Positions 62,970 to 64,000 of a stretch of 64,000 bases of DNA are shown one piece after another. A model generated the notes under the pieces. It saw nothing but the letters and a program-made list of their open reading frames with translations. It made no database searches and was not told where the DNA came from. Origin of the DNA: Elizabethkingia meningoseptica_A (GTDB lineage Bacteria; Bacteroidota; Bacteroidia; Flavobacteriales; Weeksellaceae); NCBI RefSeq assembly GCF_045762675.1, contig NZ_JBJDLK010000001.1:1-64000 (forward strand), given 5' to 3'. Position 1 is the first letter of the stretch, and every line of letters begins with the position of its first letter. A program made the translations under genes and the position numbers.

Positions 62970-63404
62970 TTATGTGTTAAATTTACTAAACTGGTAGCCG
63001 TTTTCATTAAATGTTGCATGGATATGCTGTAAGCCGTTGCTTAATATAATTTCAGAGGCTCCTAAAACCGAATTATATCTGGCGGTTTGTTCAAATGTTT
63101 TTTCCGATAATTTAATTTGCGGGGCTTTACATTCTATGAGGATTTTTGGTTGTGCTTTTTCCGTAACCAGTAAATCTATTCTTTTGGTAAGTCCGTTTAA
63201 TTCAATTTTTTTTTCAGCAATCAATGCAGAATGTGCATACGTGTTGAGGCTGAGGAAATGGTGTACCCAGTGCTGTCTTACCCATTCTTCGGGGGTAAGC
63301 AAAAGATATTTTTTGCGCAGTACATCATAAATAAAAAACTTATCTTTGTCCTGCCTGAACTGGAAATTGAATTCTTTACTGAAATTAAGTTTAGGCAGTT
63401 GCAT
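62970..63404 (-). CDS. HsdR N-terminal-like PD-(D/E)xK nuclease-fold protein
   Basis: The 144-residue protein matches the N-terminal nuclease domain of type I restriction subunit R as a stand-alone unit. The PD-(D/E)xK catalytic residues appear as Asp77 (RIDLLV) and Glu91-x-Lys93 (LIECKAP). No helicase, HsdM or HsdS genes are adjacent, so it is not a restriction system. Its start is five bases from the start of holA on the other strand, suggesting a link to DNA maintenance (inference). Confidence 0.87.
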   Translation of the reverse strand: MQLPKLNFSKEFNFQFRQDKDKFFIYDVLRKKYLLLTPEEWVRQHWVHHFLSLNTYAHSALIAEKKIELNGLTKRIDLLVTEKAQPKILIECKAPQIKLSEKTFEQTARYNSVLGASEIILSNGLQHIHATFNENGYQFSKFNT

Positions 63405-63409
63405 GCGTT

Positions 63410-64000
63410 ATGAAAGATTTAGAAAACATCCTCAAAAATATTAAAAATAAGGCATTTCAGCCTATCTATTTTTTTCATGGTGAAGAACCTTACTTTATTG
63501 ATGTTGCTGTAAAACCTCTTGAAAATGATGTGCTGACAGAGGATGAAAAAGCATTTAATCAGACAGTAGTTTACGGAAAAGATACTACTTATGGTGAGAT
63601 TCTGGCACTGGCACGACAATACCCGATGATGGGAGATAAGCAGCTGATTATTGTAAAAGAAGCACAGGATCTGAAGCTTAATGAAGAGGAGGGAGATATT
63701 TTACTGAAATACATTGAGCAGCCTGTACCCTCTACAATTCTGGTGCTGGCTCATAAATACAAAAAAGTAGATTCCCGCAAAAAGTTTGTTAAACAACTGG
63801 ATAAAAACGGATGGCTGCATTATAGCGAGCCGGTTAAAGATTATCAGCTGGCCAACTGGATACAGCAGCAGATTCAGGCTTTCGGAATAAAGACTGCACC
63901 TAATATTTCCCATCTTCTTGCAGAATATCTGGGAAATGATCTTTCCCGAATATCCAATGAGTTGAATAAACTGAAATTGGTATTAAAGCAAGGGGAGGAG
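63410..64000 (+). CDS. holA: DNA polymerase III subunit delta (partial)
   Basis: The delta subunit opens the sliding clamp within the clamp loader. The frame starts at ATG 63410 (MKDLENILKNIKNKAFQPIYFF) and remains open for 197 codons to the window edge. Family features are GEEPYFIDVAVKPLE, the Walker-like region replaced as usual, QLIIVKEAQDL, the VPSTILVLAHKYKKVDSRKK block and NDLSRISNELNKL. About 145 residues are missing beyond the window. It is divergent from the nuclease-fold gene with only five bases between the starts; a possible -7 element TATCTTTG lies inside that gene at 63341-63348. Confidence 0.93.
   Translation, partial: MKDLENILKNIKNKAFQPIYFFHGEEPYFIDVAVKPLENDVLTEDEKAFNQTVVYGKDTTYGEILALARQYPMMGDKQLIIVKEAQDLKLNEEEGDILLKYIEQPVPSTILVLAHKYKKVDSRKKFVKQLDKNGWLHYSEPVKDYQLANWIQQQIQAFGIKTAPNISHLLAEYLGNDLSRISNELNKLKLVLKQGEE

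Noticed and set aside
62970..63404. Type I restriction system
   Set aside because: Only the HsdR N-terminal nuclease domain is present, without helicase, methylase or specificity genes.
1..64000. tRNA, rRNA or CRISPR array
   Set aside because: I found no cloverleaf-like tRNA sequence, no rRNA segment and no regularly spaced identical repeats with unique spacers on reading through; weak cases could be missed without a covariance search.

Overview
The window looks like chromosome of a flavobacterium in the family Weeksellaceae, most likely Elizabethkingia. The DNA is AT-rich. Many genes are preceded by the Bacteroidetes promoter pattern (TTTG, about 20 bases, then TAnnTTTG), and many exported proteins end their signal peptide in a hydrophobic stretch plus AQ or a lipobox. 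A PNGase F-II type glycosidase, known from Elizabethkingia, sits at 28066-29733. Genus assignment is inference. No rRNA, tRNA, CRISPR array, intact insertion sequence or prophage was seen.

Layout. 1-9.7 kb: a repeat copy, Xaa-Pro aminopeptidase, pruA, an Lrp-type regulator, a cobalamin riboswitch driving metE, an exported thioredoxin protein and two small envelope proteins. 9.8-18.4 kb: NamZ-type muramidase head-to-head with an FtsX-like permease, a TSUP permease, a PLP-dependent CBS/cysteine-synthase homologue, a sodium:solute symporter and topoisomerase III. 18.5-23.4 kb: two paralogous cytosine-deaminase-like amidohydrolases (one cytoplasmic, one exported) enclosing an AraC regulator and an ankyrin lipoprotein, then a GNAT enzyme. 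23.7-31 kb: a TPR/LuxR-type membrane regulator with a suspicious poly-A start, a lipoprotein, asnB, PNGase F-II and an RsmB-type rRNA methyltransferase. 31-36 kb: YjdM, an orphan ABC ATPase, a YceI lipoprotein, pheS and a DUF3108 protein.

36-45 kb: ferredoxin/flavodoxin-NADP reductase, a metal locus (Cys/His-rich exported protein plus a TonB receptor with two N-terminal HMA domains), ferredoxin, peptidase D, nitronate monooxygenase, a LURP-one-like protein, recR and secG. 45.2-46.1 kb: a gene-free stretch made of copies and fragments of a dispersed repeat also found at the left edge and near 16 kb. 46-60 kb: exported glutaminase, LptF/G permease, LolA, FtsK, a ResB-CcsA fusion, an SPFH/Arc pair, an XRE regulator and the cbb3 oxidase subunits CcoNO (fused) and CcoP. 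60.3-64 kb: a gene-free stretch with two strong terminators, a divergent S24-repressor / small-HTH switch with a coupled 49-residue peptide, a HAD hydrolase, an HsdR-N-like nuclease fold protein and the start of holA.

Themes. Cytochrome c assembly (ResB-CcsA) and cbb3 oxidase lie together and belong to low-oxygen respiration; the HMA-TonB receptor locus could supply copper for such enzymes (inference). FtsK, LolA and LptF/G form an envelope and division cluster. metE is under B12 control, which implies a B12-dependent alternative elsewhere. The best candidates for something undescribed are the HMA-TonB receptor locus, the compact divergent switch at 60.9-62.05 kb and the dispersed repeat family.
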